Positions 44,065-58,279 of a DNA stretch of 64,000 nt are shown one piece after another (position 1 is the first letter of the stretch; every line of letters begins with the position of its first letter). The DNA comes from Gemmatimonadota bacterium (GTDB taxonomy: Bacteria > JAAXHH01). The DNA is taken from contig VXMB01000001.1 of the NCBI GenBank assembly GCA_009841265.1, positions 310,001-374,000 of the forward strand. Reading direction: 5' to 3'. A program made the translations under genes and the position numbers. Under the pieces are notes generated by a model, which was not told the DNA's origin, did no database searches, and saw only the letters and a list, made by a program, of their open reading frames with translations.

Positions 44065-46563
44065 TTATTCTTCCTCTTCGCCGTCCGTACCGGGTGATTC
44101 AGCCGTTTCGGAAGTCTCCGGATCGTCCTCTTCGTCGCCTGGCGTAATCCTGGAAACATCGATCACCCGGTCCCCCTCGCCCAGGTTAATGAGCCGGACG
44201 CCCTGGGTGTTCCGGCCGATGGGGCGCAGGTCGCGGACCGGCAGGCGTATGATGAGGCCGTTCGTGGTAATGATCATCAGCTCGTCTTCGTCGGAGACCG
44301 CGTGAATCGACACGACGGGGCCGTTGCGTTCGCTGGTGCGTATGTTGCTCACGCCCTTGCTGTGGCGGCGGGTCAGCCGGTAGTTCTCGATGTCCGTCCG
44401 CTTCCCGTAGCCGTTCTCCGTCACGGAAAGCAGCGTGGAGTCCCGATCCGATGCCAGCATGCCCACGACCCGGTCGCCTTCGCCGAGGCGTATGCCCCGC
44501 ACCCCCTGTGCGCCGCGGCCCATCGTCCGGACGTCGCTCTCGTGGAAGCGGACGGCCTGGCCGTTCCGGCTGGCGATGACGATGTCGTTGTCGCCGTCGG
44601 TCAGCAGGGCCTCGATAAGGGCGTCGCCCTCGAGGATGTTCAGCGCCACGATGCCGTTCCGTCGGGGATTCCCATAGGCCGACAGCACGGTTTTCTTCAC
44701 CAGGCCACCCCGCGTCACCATCAGGATATAATGCTCGTCGTCGAAGTTCCTGATCGGCAGGAAGGCCGCGATGCTCTCTCCCTGGTCGAGCTGCAGCAGG
44801 TTGACGACGGCCTTGCCGCGGGCGGTGCGGCCGGCTTCGGGGATCTCCCACACCTTGAGCCAGTAGCATTTGCCGCGGTTCGTGAAGAACAGGATGTAGG
44901 AGTGGGTCGAGGCGGAGAAGAGGTGCTCGACGAAATCCTCTTCCCGGGTCTTCATGCCGGTGATCCCCTTGCCGCCGCGGTTCTGGCTGCGGTAGGTGTC
45001 CATGGGCAGGCGCTTGACGTAGCCGGCGTGGGATATGGTGATGACCATCTCCTCGTCGGCGATCAGGTCCTCGATGCTGAGATCGCCCTCGATGTCGATC
45101 AGTTCGGTACGTCGCTCGTCGCCGTAGCGCTCCTTCAGGTCGATCATCTCGTCCTTGATGATCTGCATCCGCCGTTCCAGCCGCGAGAGGATGTCCCGGT
45201 AATCGGCGATCCGCGCGACCAGCTCTTCGTATTCTTCCTCCAGCTTGTCTCTTTCCAGCCCGGTCAGGCGCTGCAGGCGCATGTCCAGAATGGCCTCGAC
45301 CTGTGCGCGGGACAGGCCGAACTCGTCTCCCAGGACCTCCATGGCCTCCTCGCCGGTATGCGATCCGCGGATGACTTCGATCACGCGGTCCACGTTGTCC
45401 AGCGCGACGCGCAGGCCTTCCACGATATGGGCCCGCTGCTCGGCTTTCTCGAGGTCGAAGGTGGTCCGGCGCACCAGCACCTCGTGGCGGTGGTCGATGA
45501 AGTGCTGGATGCACTCCTTGATGTTCAGGACCCGGGGCCGCCCGTCCACGAGCGCCAGCATGGTGACGCCGATGGTGGTCTCCAGCGGCGTCATCTTGAA
45601 GAGGTGGTTGAGCACGATGTTGCCCGGGATGTCCCGCCGCACGTCGATGGCGATGCGCATGCCCGACCGGTCCGACTCGTCCCGTATGTCGGTAATGCCC
45701 AGTATCTGCTTCTCCCGGACGAGGTCGGCGATCTTCTCGATCAGGCTGGACTTGTTGACCTTGTAGGGGATCTCCGTGACGACGATGGTTTCCTTTTCGC
45801 TTTGCTCGTGCACCTCGATCGTCGTGCGGGCGCGCACCTTGATCTTCCCGCGGCCGGTGTGGAAATACTCGTTGATCGCGTTGCGGCCGTAGATGATGGC
45901 GCCGGTGGCGAAATCGGGTCCCTGGATGTGCGCGGCGAGCTCCCCGATGGTGATTTCCGGGTGGTCGATCACCGCCACGATGCCGTCCACCACTTCGCCG
46001 AGGTTATGGGACGGGAGATTGGAGGCCATGCCCACGCCGATGCCGAGGGAGCCGTTGCAGAGCAGGTTGGGGAACTTGCCCGGAAGCACGGTTGGCTCGT
46101 CTTTCGACTCGTCGTAGTTGGGCATGAAATCGACCGTGTTCTTGTCGATATCCTCCATCATCTCGATAGCCAGGCGGGACATCCGCGATTCGGTGTACCG
46201 CATGGCGCCCGGCGGATCGCCGTCGATGGACCCGAAATTGCCCTGGCCGAAGACCATGGGGTAGCGCATGCTGAAGGGCTGGGCCATCCGCGCGAGGGTA
46301 TCGTACACGGCCAGGTCGCCGTGGGGGTGGTAGTCCCCGATCGTCTGGCCGACGATCTTGGCGCACTTCCGCGTGGGCCTTCCCGGCGTGAGGTTCAGGT
46401 CGCGCATCGCCACGAGAATGCGCCGCTGGGACGGCTTGAACCCGTCGCGGACGTCCGGAATCGCCCGGGACAGGTTCACGCTCATGGAGAAATCGAGATA
46501 GGAACTCTTCATCTCGTCTTCGATGAAGATCGGCTGGATGTTGTCGTGTTGTTCTACCGCCAT
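44065..46563 (-). CDS. gyrA: DNA gyrase subunit A
   Basis: 832 aa. N-terminal SYLDFSMSVNLSRAIPDVRDG, the catalytic tyrosine in MRYTESRMSRLA, and the GyrA box QNRGGKG, which separates it from ParC. Six C-terminal blade repeats (for example GRGAQGVRGIRL) precede an acidic tail. The quinolone-resistance-determining region reads HPHGDLAVYDT: Leu84 replaces the usual Ser (E. coli Ser83). It follows gyrB by about 55 bp and ends the leftward origin cluster. Confidence 0.97.
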   Translation of the reverse strand: MAVEQHDNIQPIFIEDEMKSSYLDFSMSVNLSRAIPDVRDGFKPSQRRILVAMRDLNLTPGRPTRKCAKIVGQTIGDYHPHGDLAVYDTLARMAQPFSMRYPMVFGQGNFGSIDGDPPGAMRYTESRMSRLAIEMMEDIDKNTVDFMPNYDESKDEPTVLPGKFPNLLCNGSLGIGVGMASNLPSHNLGEVVDGIVAVIDHPEITIGELAAHIQGPDFATGAIIYGRNAINEYFHTGRGKIKVRARTTIEVHEQSEKETIVVTEIPYKVNKSSLIEKIADLVREKQILGITDIRDESDRSGMRIAIDVRRDIPGNIVLNHLFKMTPLETTIGVTMLALVDGRPRVLNIKECIQHFIDHRHEVLVRRTTFDLEKAEQRAHIVEGLRVALDNVDRVIEVIRGSHTGEEAMEVLGDEFGLSRAQVEAILDMRLQRLTGLERDKLEEEYEELVARIADYRDILSRLERRMQIIKDEMIDLKERYGDERRTELIDIEGDLSIEDLIADEEMVITISHAGYVKRLPMDTYRSQNRGGKGITGMKTREEDFVEHLFSASTHSYILFFTNRGKCYWLKVWEIPEAGRTARGKAVVNLLQLDQGESIAAFLPIRNFDDEHYILMVTRGGLVKKTVLSAYGNPRRNGIVALNILEGDALIEALLTDGDNDIVIASRNGQAVRFHESDVRTMGRGAQGVRGIRLGEGDRVVGMLASDRDSTLLSVTENGYGKRTDIENYRLTRRHSKGVSNIRTSERNGPVVSIHAVSDEDELMIITTNGLIIRLPVRDLRPIGRNTQGVRLINLGEGDRVIDVSRITPGDEEDDPETSETAESPGTDGEEEE

Positions 46564-46620
46564 GCTTTCCCCTTGAACGTGTTAATTTGTGATGTGGTCA
46601 CGCCGGGCGGGTGCCGGATG

Positions 46621-50501
<3,881 letters not shown>

Positions 50502-50502
50502 C

Positions 50503-51633
50503 TTAGCTTTCCGCCTCGGTCGTCCTGAAGGGCATGATCAGGCACTGGTAGTCCTCGCCCTCCGCTTCCTCCCCGGACGGGGTGATGATCCCTGCGCTGA
50601 CCGGCGTATCCAGTTTGAAAACCACTTCTTCGCTCTCGATCCGCTCCACGACGTCGAGGAGGTAGCGGAAATCGTAGGTCGTATCCATGGCTTCGCCTTC
50701 GTATTCGGCCGGCACTTCTTCCCGGGCCTCGCCGCCGATATCGTGGCTAAAGGAACTCAATTCGACGAAACCCGGTCGGAAGGAATACCGAATCTGCCGG
50801 GTGGAGGGGTTGGACAACACGGACACGCGGCGGACGGCGCTCTCCAGCTCCTCGCGGTTCACCTTGACCACCTTGTCGTTGCCCGTGGGAATTACCCTCT
50901 CGTAGTCCGGATAGGTCGCTTCGATCAGCCTGGCGAACAACCTGGCGTTCTCCAGTTCGAACAGGACGTGGTTCTCGCCGATGGTGATCCGGGACGGCGA
51001 ATCCGATTCCCCGATGAGGCGCGAGAGATTGTTCAGCGCCTTGGGCGGCACGATGATCCCCTCCGTGGCCGCATCGGAAACATCGCAGGGGAGCGTCGTC
51101 TTGGCCAGCCGGTGCCCATCGGTGGCCACCATCCGGACGGCGCCGCGGCCTATGCGTAGGAACGCGCCCCAGAGACTCGGGTGGATCTCGTCCTTCGATA
51201 CGGCGTACACCGTCTTCCGGATCAACCGCTGCAGCGAAGACGACGGAATCTCTATGGTCTGTTCGGACGTCACATCCGGCAATGCCGGGTACTCGTCCTT
51301 GCTGATGCCCACCAGACGGAATACCCCGCGGTCACACCGGATGATCACCTTGACCCCGTCCACCTCGATATCCACGGGCGCGTCCGGCAGCTCGCGCACC
51401 ATTTCCGCGAATTTCCTTCCGGGCACCGTGATCGATCCCTCCCCCGATATCTGGGCGGGGATCTTCGTCATGATGAATATGTCCAGGTCGGTGGCCCCAA
51501 TGCTCAGGTGGCCGTCTTCCGTCTCCAGCAGCATGTTGGACAGGATGGGCAGGGTGGTCTTCGGCGGAACGACATTCAGAACGGTCTGTATTCCGCTCAT
51601 CAGGGTGGAACTGGACGGAATGGTGATTTTCAC
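50503..51633 (-). CDS. dnaN: DNA polymerase III beta sliding clamp
   Basis: 376 aa, the normal length for a three-domain clamp. It starts MKITIPSSSTLMSGIQTVLNVVPPK and ends with the conserved C-terminal QCLIMPFRT. Its mRNA must arise in the oriC spacer to the right. Confidence 0.97.
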   Translation of the reverse strand: MKITIPSSSTLMSGIQTVLNVVPPKTTLPILSNMLLETEDGHLSIGATDLDIFIMTKIPAQISGEGSITVPGRKFAEMVRELPDAPVDIEVDGVKVIIRCDRGVFRLVGISKDEYPALPDVTSEQTIEIPSSSLQRLIRKTVYAVSKDEIHPSLWGAFLRIGRGAVRMVATDGHRLAKTTLPCDVSDAATEGIIVPPKALNNLSRLIGESDSPSRITIGENHVLFELENARLFARLIEATYPDYERVIPTGNDKVVKVNREELESAVRRVSVLSNPSTRQIRYSFRPGFVELSSFSHDIGGEAREEVPAEYEGEAMDTTYDFRYLLDVVERIESEEVVFKLDTPVSAGIITPSGEEAEGEDYQCLIMPFRTTEAES

Positions 51634-52415
51634 AGAGTACTCCTTTGGGCAGTCTACTGGGCGTTCTTCGCCGGTTACCTCGTAGGGTCCGAACTGTACA
51701 GAATGAACCGGGGAGGTTTCTTGTACAGTAACCTATTACTATTATTGAATATAGATCACGCTCAGGACAGCGCAAGGGTTTTGTGAGTCAAAACCACCCT
51801 ATATTGTATAACGTCGCGGTATGGCGCTAAAAACGTACAATATATTGTGTATACTATGAATTTTAATATGTATGTATAAGAAAGGAATAATACTAATAAG
51901 GAATGTGGATATGTGCATAAACACGTATTTATGATGATAAGTAATAATAAAACCAAACATTTGCGGGGAAAAAAAGATGTGGAGAAATTGGCAACTAAAC
52001 AGGTGTTTATCCACATAATCCACACACTAGAAACCGAAACGGGATAAAACCCCCGTTTATACACAAATCATCGACACACCCCATCCCCTTATCCCCCGGG
52101 TTATCCACATCATCTCCAGCCCGTAAATGCGCCAGATGTGCGCTGGCGTGCAATCGGGCGTATGAAAGCCGATTTGAAGCCGGTTCCAGGTCGAAACGAG
52201 GCCATTTTGCGCCGCGGCCGGAGACCTTTCCACACCGAGGTGGACTAACCCTGGTGGATTGGTGTGGAAATTCGGTATATACAATATGCAACATTATGCC
52301 GGGGCGGGAGTTACGACAGGCGCGATTTGTTGACAAAATGTGGATAAGTTGTTGGTTATCCACACATACCGGAGCGAATTAACCGTGTGGTGTGCGTTGC
52401 TGAACGTCAGGCGGG
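51634..52415. other. Chromosomal replication origin region (oriC) between dnaA and dnaN
   Basis: 782 bp without genes. Exact DnaA boxes TTATCCACA occur at 52007-52015 (+), 52101-52109 (+), 52339-52347 (-) and 52356-52364 (+). One-mismatch boxes are at 51904-51912 (-), 51978-51986 (-), 52016-52024 (+) and 52057-52065 (+). The boxes at 52339 and 52356 form an inverted pair. The strongly AT-rich 51800-51960 is the likely unwinding element. The cluster sits at the divergence point of the leftward dnaN-gyrA and rightward rpmH-rsmG blocks. Confidence 0.9.
51931..51986 (-). other. Possible basal unwinding module (DnaA box, GC patch, trinucleotide tract)
   Basis: Reading the minus strand: box TTCTCCACA (51986-51978), a CCCCGC patch (about 51968-51963), then TTATTATTACTTATCATCAT (about 51950-51931). 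The tract resembles the DnaA-trio tract downstream of DnaA boxes in Bacillus subtilis, and the AT-rich DNA continues leftward toward dnaN. Confidence 0.45.
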
Positions 52416-53795
<1,380 letters not shown>

Positions 53796-54138
53796 CGCGT
53801 ATTACCTTGTGGACCGAAGGGAATGAAACGCCTTTGAACGGACCGGTGCTTTTCCGGCCCGAAAACACACTCGTACGCTTGCATGCAACATGCTAAATTG
53901 TTGAAATTACTACATTTAAGGTGGTATTAGGTGCGACAACAAATCCACGGCAGGCGGAAACGTTGCGGGTCGTATCTTCATCTTAGTATGTATGGTGAGT
54001 GGGGTGCTGTCAAGAGAATATCTCGAAAAGATTTGCTACCCGGGACCGACCAAAAACAACTTGACTTTAACGCGCTCCGGGGGTAATATGGAGGGCTGTT
54101 GTTTTTGCGAAAACAGGTAGAAAAAACGGGAGTAAACG
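53796..54138. promoter_or_regulatory. Divergent dnaA/rpmH intergenic region
   Basis: 343 bp without a supported gene apart from an rnpA-frame extension discussed under rnpA. The rightward promoter is clear (54061-54089). The dnaA promoter must lie in the AT-rich 53885-53990; several TTG...TAAT-like pairs are possible and I cannot choose. No DnaA box was seen, so direct dnaA autoregulation at this end is not supported. Confidence 0.5.
54061..54089 (+). promoter_or_regulatory. Strong sigma70-type promoter for rpmH-rnpA
   Basis: TTGACT (54061-54066), a 17-bp spacer and TAATAT (54084-54089). The predicted start is near 54096, giving a leader of about 43 nt to rpmH. Confidence 0.8.
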
Positions 54139-54273
54139 ATGAAGCGGACCTTTCAGCCGAGCAATCTCAAGCGGCACCGCAGGCACGGGTTTCGTCGAAG
54201 GATGAGCACCAGGGCGGGACGGTTGATTCTGAACCGCCGACGAGCCAAGGGAAGGGTACGCGTTGCCGTTTAG
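54139..54273 (+). CDS. rpmH: 50S ribosomal protein L34
   Basis: 44 aa, fully typical: [19 protein letters not shown] at the start, then [20 protein letters not shown] lies 6 nt before the ATG. It is first in the rpmH-rnpA-yidD-yidC-mnmE-mnmG-rsmG series and diverges from dnaA. Confidence 0.97.
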   Translation: MKRTFQPSNLKRHRRHGFRRRMSTRAGRLILNRRRAKGRVRVAV

Positions 54274-54305
54274 GCGCCGCCCGAACGCGGCAGGACCGAT
54301 GCATC

Positions 54306-54677
54306 ATGGCCGCCGGTTCCCGACGTTTTCCCCACGACGAACGCATGAGACACCGGTGGGAGTTCGAACGGGTCAGGAAATGCGGACTGACCGTCCGCGG
54401 ACGTTCGATGACCCTGTCTCTGGCCGCGTGTCCGGACCGGCTTGAGCGCCGGGTAGGTTTCATCGTGACCCGGCACTACGGCGGTGCGGTCAGGCGTAAC
54501 CTGGTCCGCCGGAGAATGCGGGAGATCTACCGGTTGAACAGGTGCCGCCTGAAGAGGGGGGTGCACTTGGTGCTTATCGCCCGCAGTCCCGGCCGGGAAT
54601 GGACCTACCGCCAGATGAACGAAGAGTTCCTGTCCCTCTACCGTACCGCGGTGACACGCTTATGTGGAAACGGCTGA
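54306..54677 (+). CDS. rnpA: Ribonuclease P protein component
   Basis: 123 aa from ATG at 54306 ([16 protein letters not shown]). The RNR-type basic motif is [18 protein letters not shown], with [10 protein letters not shown] before it. It supports the RNase P RNA in tRNA 5' maturation. The reading frame is open upstream right across rpmH to TTG codons at 54099 and 54105, reminiscent of the overlapping rpmH/rnpA of Thermus. The predicted transcription start near 54096 leaves those TTGs almost leaderless, so I keep the short start. The 3' end overlaps yidD. Confidence 0.92.
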   Translation: MAAGSRRFPHDERMRHRWEFERVRKCGLTVRGRSMTLSLAACPDRLERRVGFIVTRHYGGAVRRNLVRRRMREIYRLNRCRLKRGVHLVLIARSPGREWTYRQMNEEFLSLYRTAVTRLCGNG

Positions 54678-54943
54678 CCAGGGCAATCACGGCCACGCTC
54701 GTCTGGGGCGTCCGCGGCTATCGGCTCGCAGTCTCCCCGCTCCTCCCGCCAAGCTGCAGGTTTACCCCCACCTGTTCGAATTACGCCATCGAAGCACTGG
54801 AACGCAAGGGCCTGTTCACCGGGGTCCGCATGGCCGCGTGGCGGCTGCTGCGCTGCCATCCCTTTCACCCGGGCGGCTACGATCCGGTGGAGCGACCGGA
54901 CGGGCCGGCTGGAACTGGCGGATCTGGCGGACCACGCGATTAG
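54662..54943 (+). CDS. yidD: Membrane protein insertion efficiency factor YidD
   Basis: 93 aa. Core motifs: [31 protein letters not shown] and [16 protein letters not shown]. It assists YidC-dependent insertion at the inner membrane. The ATG at 54662 lies inside the end of rnpA (16-bp overlap). The C-terminal [17 protein letters not shown] is encoded by the GGCGGACC-type repeat and looks like a late addition. Confidence 0.94.
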   Translation: MWKRLTRAITATLVWGVRGYRLAVSPLLPPSCRFTPTCSNYAIEALERKGLFTGVRMAAWRLLRCHPFHPGGYDPVERPDGPAGTGGSGGPRD

Positions 54944-54982
54944 CCGCAGGCCACGGCTTGAAACCCCGGAATCACAACGACC

Positions 54983-56782
54983 ATGGAAAAACGGGTACTC
55001 GGCGCATTCGGACTGATCATACTGACCTGGATCGGTTACTACTACATAATATACCCCATGTACGCGCCCCAGCGTCCTGCCCAGGTCGACCGGGTGGTCC
55101 CGCAGGGGCAGCCGGGGGATTTCGCGACCGGGGACGATCCCGCGGGCGCCTACCCTCCAGTCGAGACACCCGGACAGGCTTTCGACGCGCCGCAGGATGC
55201 CACAGGGCCGTCTTTTGACGCGCCGCCGGACGCCGCCGTAACCGAGCCCGGGCGGACGCCGCCTCCCCGCATCGAAGATCGCCCCCGGCAGGACGTGGCC
55301 GCGGACAGCTGGGACCGATCCGAGCGCGTGTTGTTTCTCCCCCCGGTCGAAGGCACGCCGGCGCCCCGTGAAATCGTCGTCGAAAACCAGTACTTCCGGG
55401 GTGTGATCAATACGATGGGCGGTGTGATAACCAGCTGGAAACTCAAGGGTTACAGGGGAATCGGCGGGGAAGAAGTGGAACTCGTCCCCCCCGATCGGGA
55501 GTCCGGCCCCGACATCGTGCTTACCACGGAGCGGGGGCCCCGCAGCACCCGCGCCCTGCGCTTCGCCGCGGACCGCGACGCGGTCGTGCTGGGTCCCGGA
55601 CAGTCCTCGGGATCCGTGACGCTGACGGCCGACGCGCCGGGAGGCCTGACCATCACCAAGGCCTTCGTCATCAACCGGGACGATTACGCCGTGGATCTCC
55701 AGGTGCGGATCGACGGCGGACAGGACCTGGCCCTGGGCAGCAAGTACTATCTCCGGTGGGGCGGCGGGATCAACGTGACGGAGCAGGACTGGGACCAGGA
55801 TCTGTATGCCTTCAGGGGATTCGCCTCGCTCAACGATACGGTGATCGACGAAGACCTCGGGACCGAGTTCGAAGATCCGCGGCCCGAGACCACGGGAGAG
55901 ACCCACTGGGTCGGCGTGCGAAGCAAATACTTCTTCACCGCCATGGTGCCGGTGGACCGAAAGGCCAGGGGATACCGGCTGAACGGCCGGCCCGTGCAGC
56001 GCCCCCAATACGACGACCGGCAGATCGCCGTGGAACTGTCCATGGGACTCGCGTCACCCCTGGTGGACAACTTCCTCCTCTATCTCGGCCCGGTCCACTA
56101 CGATACCCTGGAAAGTTACGGATACGGCCTCGAGGGCGCCGTCGATCTCGGTTGGACGATCATTCAACCGATCAGCCGGATCACGCTCATTTCCCTGGTC
56201 TGGCTGCACCAGTTCATCACCAATTACGGCGTCGTGATCATCGTGCTCTCCATCATCGTGAAGATCCTGCTCTTTCCCCTGACCCACAAGAGCATGAAGG
56301 CCACGCAGGGCATGGCCGCGCTCCAGCCGAAGATGGAATCGCTCAAGGAGAAGCACAAGAACGACTCGACCAAGCTTAACCAGGAGATGATGAAGCTGTA
56401 CCGGGACGCGGGGGTGAACCCGCTGGGCGGCTGCCTGCCGCTGCTGCTGCAGATGCCGATCCTCATCGCGCTCTACACCATCTTCAGCAGCACGATCGAA
56501 CTGCGGGACGCGCCTTTCATCGGGTGGATCCAGGACCTGTCCCTCCGGGACCCGTACTACGTGCTGCCCGTCCTCATGGCGGCCACGATGCTGATCCAGT
56601 CCAAGATGACGATGAAAGACCCCCGGCAGGCCATGTTCGTCTACATCATGCCCGCGGTGCTGTTCTTCATCATGATGAACCTGCCTTCCGGACTGATCCT
56701 GTACTGGACCATGATCAACGTGCTGACCATCGTGCAGCAGGCCTTTCAAAACCGGTTCTTCCCCGTTCAACCCGCCAAGTGA
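54983..56782 (+). CDS. yidC: Membrane protein insertase YidC
   Basis: 599 aa, Gram-negative type: an N-terminal transmembrane helix (AFGLIILTWIGYYYIIYPMY), a Pro/Asp-rich linker, a large periplasmic beta domain (about 110-375), then the five-helix insertase core. The core has VVIIVLSIIVKILLFPLTHKS, a cytoplasmic coil, GGCLPLLLQMPILIALYTIF and a C-terminal ILYWTMINVLTIVQQ. The conserved hydrophilic-groove arginine falls at a Lys here (IVKILLFPLT). Confidence 0.96.
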   Translation: MEKRVLGAFGLIILTWIGYYYIIYPMYAPQRPAQVDRVVPQGQPGDFATGDDPAGAYPPVETPGQAFDAPQDATGPSFDAPPDAAVTEPGRTPPPRIEDRPRQDVAADSWDRSERVLFLPPVEGTPAPREIVVENQYFRGVINTMGGVITSWKLKGYRGIGGEEVELVPPDRESGPDIVLTTERGPRSTRALRFAADRDAVVLGPGQSSGSVTLTADAPGGLTITKAFVINRDDYAVDLQVRIDGGQDLALGSKYYLRWGGGINVTEQDWDQDLYAFRGFASLNDTVIDEDLGTEFEDPRPETTGETHWVGVRSKYFFTAMVPVDRKARGYRLNGRPVQRPQYDDRQIAVELSMGLASPLVDNFLLYLGPVHYDTLESYGYGLEGAVDLGWTIIQPISRITLISLVWLHQFITNYGVVIIVLSIIVKILLFPLTHKSMKATQGMAALQPKMESLKEKHKNDSTKLNQEMMKLYRDAGVNPLGGCLPLLLQMPILIALYTIFSSTIELRDAPFIGWIQDLSLRDPYYVLPVLMAATMLIQSKMTMKDPRQAMFVYIMPAVLFFIMMNLPSGLILYWTMINVLTIVQQAFQNRFFPVQPAK

Positions 56783-56869
56783 CGCACCCAAAGGGCACCG
56801 CCGCAGGCACCGGGCCCAAGGGCACCGACCCGCAGTGCACCGGGCGCGGCAGCAAGCCTCGTTAACCCC
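56783..56869. repeat. Degenerate GGCACCG repeats between yidC and mnmE
   Basis: The 87-bp spacer is built of units such as AAGGGCACCG and GCACCGGGC (about six copies). It is another member of the short GC-rich expansions seen across the window. Confidence 0.6.
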
Positions 56870-58252
56870 ATGACCTCGCAGGCCCCGAACGATACCATTG
56901 CCGCGATCGGAACGCCGCCCGGCGAGGGCGGACTGTGCGTGGTGCGCATGAGCGGTCCCGACACTTTCGCCATCGCCGACCGGGTGTTCGGAGGCACCAG
57001 CCGGCCTTCCGAGTGCGGGACCCACACCATCCATCACGGCCACGTCATCGATCCCCGGAGCCACGAGCGGGTCGATGAAGTGCTCATGTCCGTATTCAGG
57101 TCGCCCCGTACCTACACCCGGGAGGACCTGATCGAGTTCAGCGGCCACGGCGGCATGGTTCCGGGCGGGATGATCCTGGACGTCCTGATCAGGTCGGGCG
57201 CCCGGCTGGCGGAGCCGGGGGAGTTTACAAAGCGCGCCTTTCTCAACGGAAGGATCGACCTGCTGCAGGCGGAAGCGGTGGGCGAGTTGATCCGGGCGCG
57301 GACCGATGCCTGCGCGCGGGCGGCCCTCAGGCAGCTGAACGGGACCTGCTCGCAACAGATCGACGAATTCAGGATCAAATTAATACAAATAATTGCATAT
57401 ATTGAAGTTACGCTTGATTTCACCGAGGAGGGCATCCCCGATATGACGCCGCGGACCTTCCTCGACCAGCTCCGACCCGTCCGGGAAGCGCTCGGCCGAC
57501 TCATCAAGTCTTCCCACGAAACGCGCGTACTGAGGGACGGGGTCCGGGTCGCGTTGCTCGGCAAGCCGAACGTGGGGAAGTCCAGTCTGCTCAACATGCT
57601 TACGGCGCGTGACCGGGCGATCGTGCATCCGGAATCGGGGACGACGCGGGACACCATCGAGGAAAGCGTCGACATCGAGGGCGTGCCCGTTGTCTTCGTG
57701 GATACGGCGGGTATCCGGAAGACCTCGAACCGGGTGGAACAGCAGGGCGTTATCCGGTCGCGCACGGAACTGGAACAGGCCGATATCCCGCTGGCCGTCT
57801 TCGACGCCACAAGCCCGCCGGACGACGACGACCGGCAACTGGTGAAGATGTTGTCCGGGCGGACCGCCGTGTTTATATTCAACAAGTGCGACCTGGATGC
57901 TTACGATCCGGACGCATACCTGGAATTGACCGCGGGCGGCCGGTGGATCCGAACCTCGGCAAAGCACGGCGAGGGTCTGGAGAATCTCAGGGAAGCGATT
58001 CTCCAGACCGCGCGGTTCGATCCCGCCGGTTTCGAGTCGGGACTCGTCGTCAATGCTCGTCAGGGCGAGCTGCTTGACCAGGCGAAAACGAGTCTTGACC
58101 GGGGTATCGGGGTACTGGAAGAAGGGCTCGGCGCCGAAATGGCCGCCGTCGATCTGAGGGAATGCGTGCACCGGCTGGGTGTACTCGTGGGAAAGGAAAT
58201 CGGCGATGCGGTACTCGATCATGTGTTCTCCAGGTTCTGCATCGGGAAATGA
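56870..58252 (+). CDS. mnmE: tRNA modification GTPase MnmE
   Basis: 460 aa. Formyl-THF-binding N-domain with DTIAAIGTPPGEGGLCVVRM, GEFTKRAFLNGRIDL, a G domain with P-loop GKPNVGKSSLLN, G3 DTAG, G4 NKCD, and the C-terminal FCIGK. With MnmG it makes the (carboxymethyl)aminomethyl modification at wobble U34. A parS site starts immediately after the stop codon. Confidence 0.96.
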   Translation: MTSQAPNDTIAAIGTPPGEGGLCVVRMSGPDTFAIADRVFGGTSRPSECGTHTIHHGHVIDPRSHERVDEVLMSVFRSPRTYTREDLIEFSGHGGMVPGGMILDVLIRSGARLAEPGEFTKRAFLNGRIDLLQAEAVGELIRARTDACARAALRQLNGTCSQQIDEFRIKLIQIIAYIEVTLDFTEEGIPDMTPRTFLDQLRPVREALGRLIKSSHETRVLRDGVRVALLGKPNVGKSSLLNMLTARDRAIVHPESGTTRDTIEESVDIEGVPVVFVDTAGIRKTSNRVEQQGVIRSRTELEQADIPLAVFDATSPPDDDDRQLVKMLSGRTAVFIFNKCDLDAYDPDAYLELTAGGRWIRTSAKHGEGLENLREAILQTARFDPAGFESGLVVNARQGELLDQAKTSLDRGIGVLEEGLGAEMAAVDLRECVHRLGVLVGKEIGDAVLDHVFSRFCIGK

Positions 58253-58268
58253 TGTTCCACGTGGAACA
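58253..58268. other. parS: parS-type centromere site
   Basis: The exact 16-bp palindrome TGTTCCACGTGGAACA fits the ParB site consensus TGTTNCACGTGNAACA. It lies in the 27-bp mnmE-mnmG gap. Confidence 0.9.
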
Positions 58269-58279
58269 GGGACCGGGTA

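Noticed and set aside
44041..44066. Rightward terminator GCGCT/AGCGC followed by six T
   Set aside because: Nothing is transcribed rightward into it, and the bases are better explained as the lysW promoter on the other strand.
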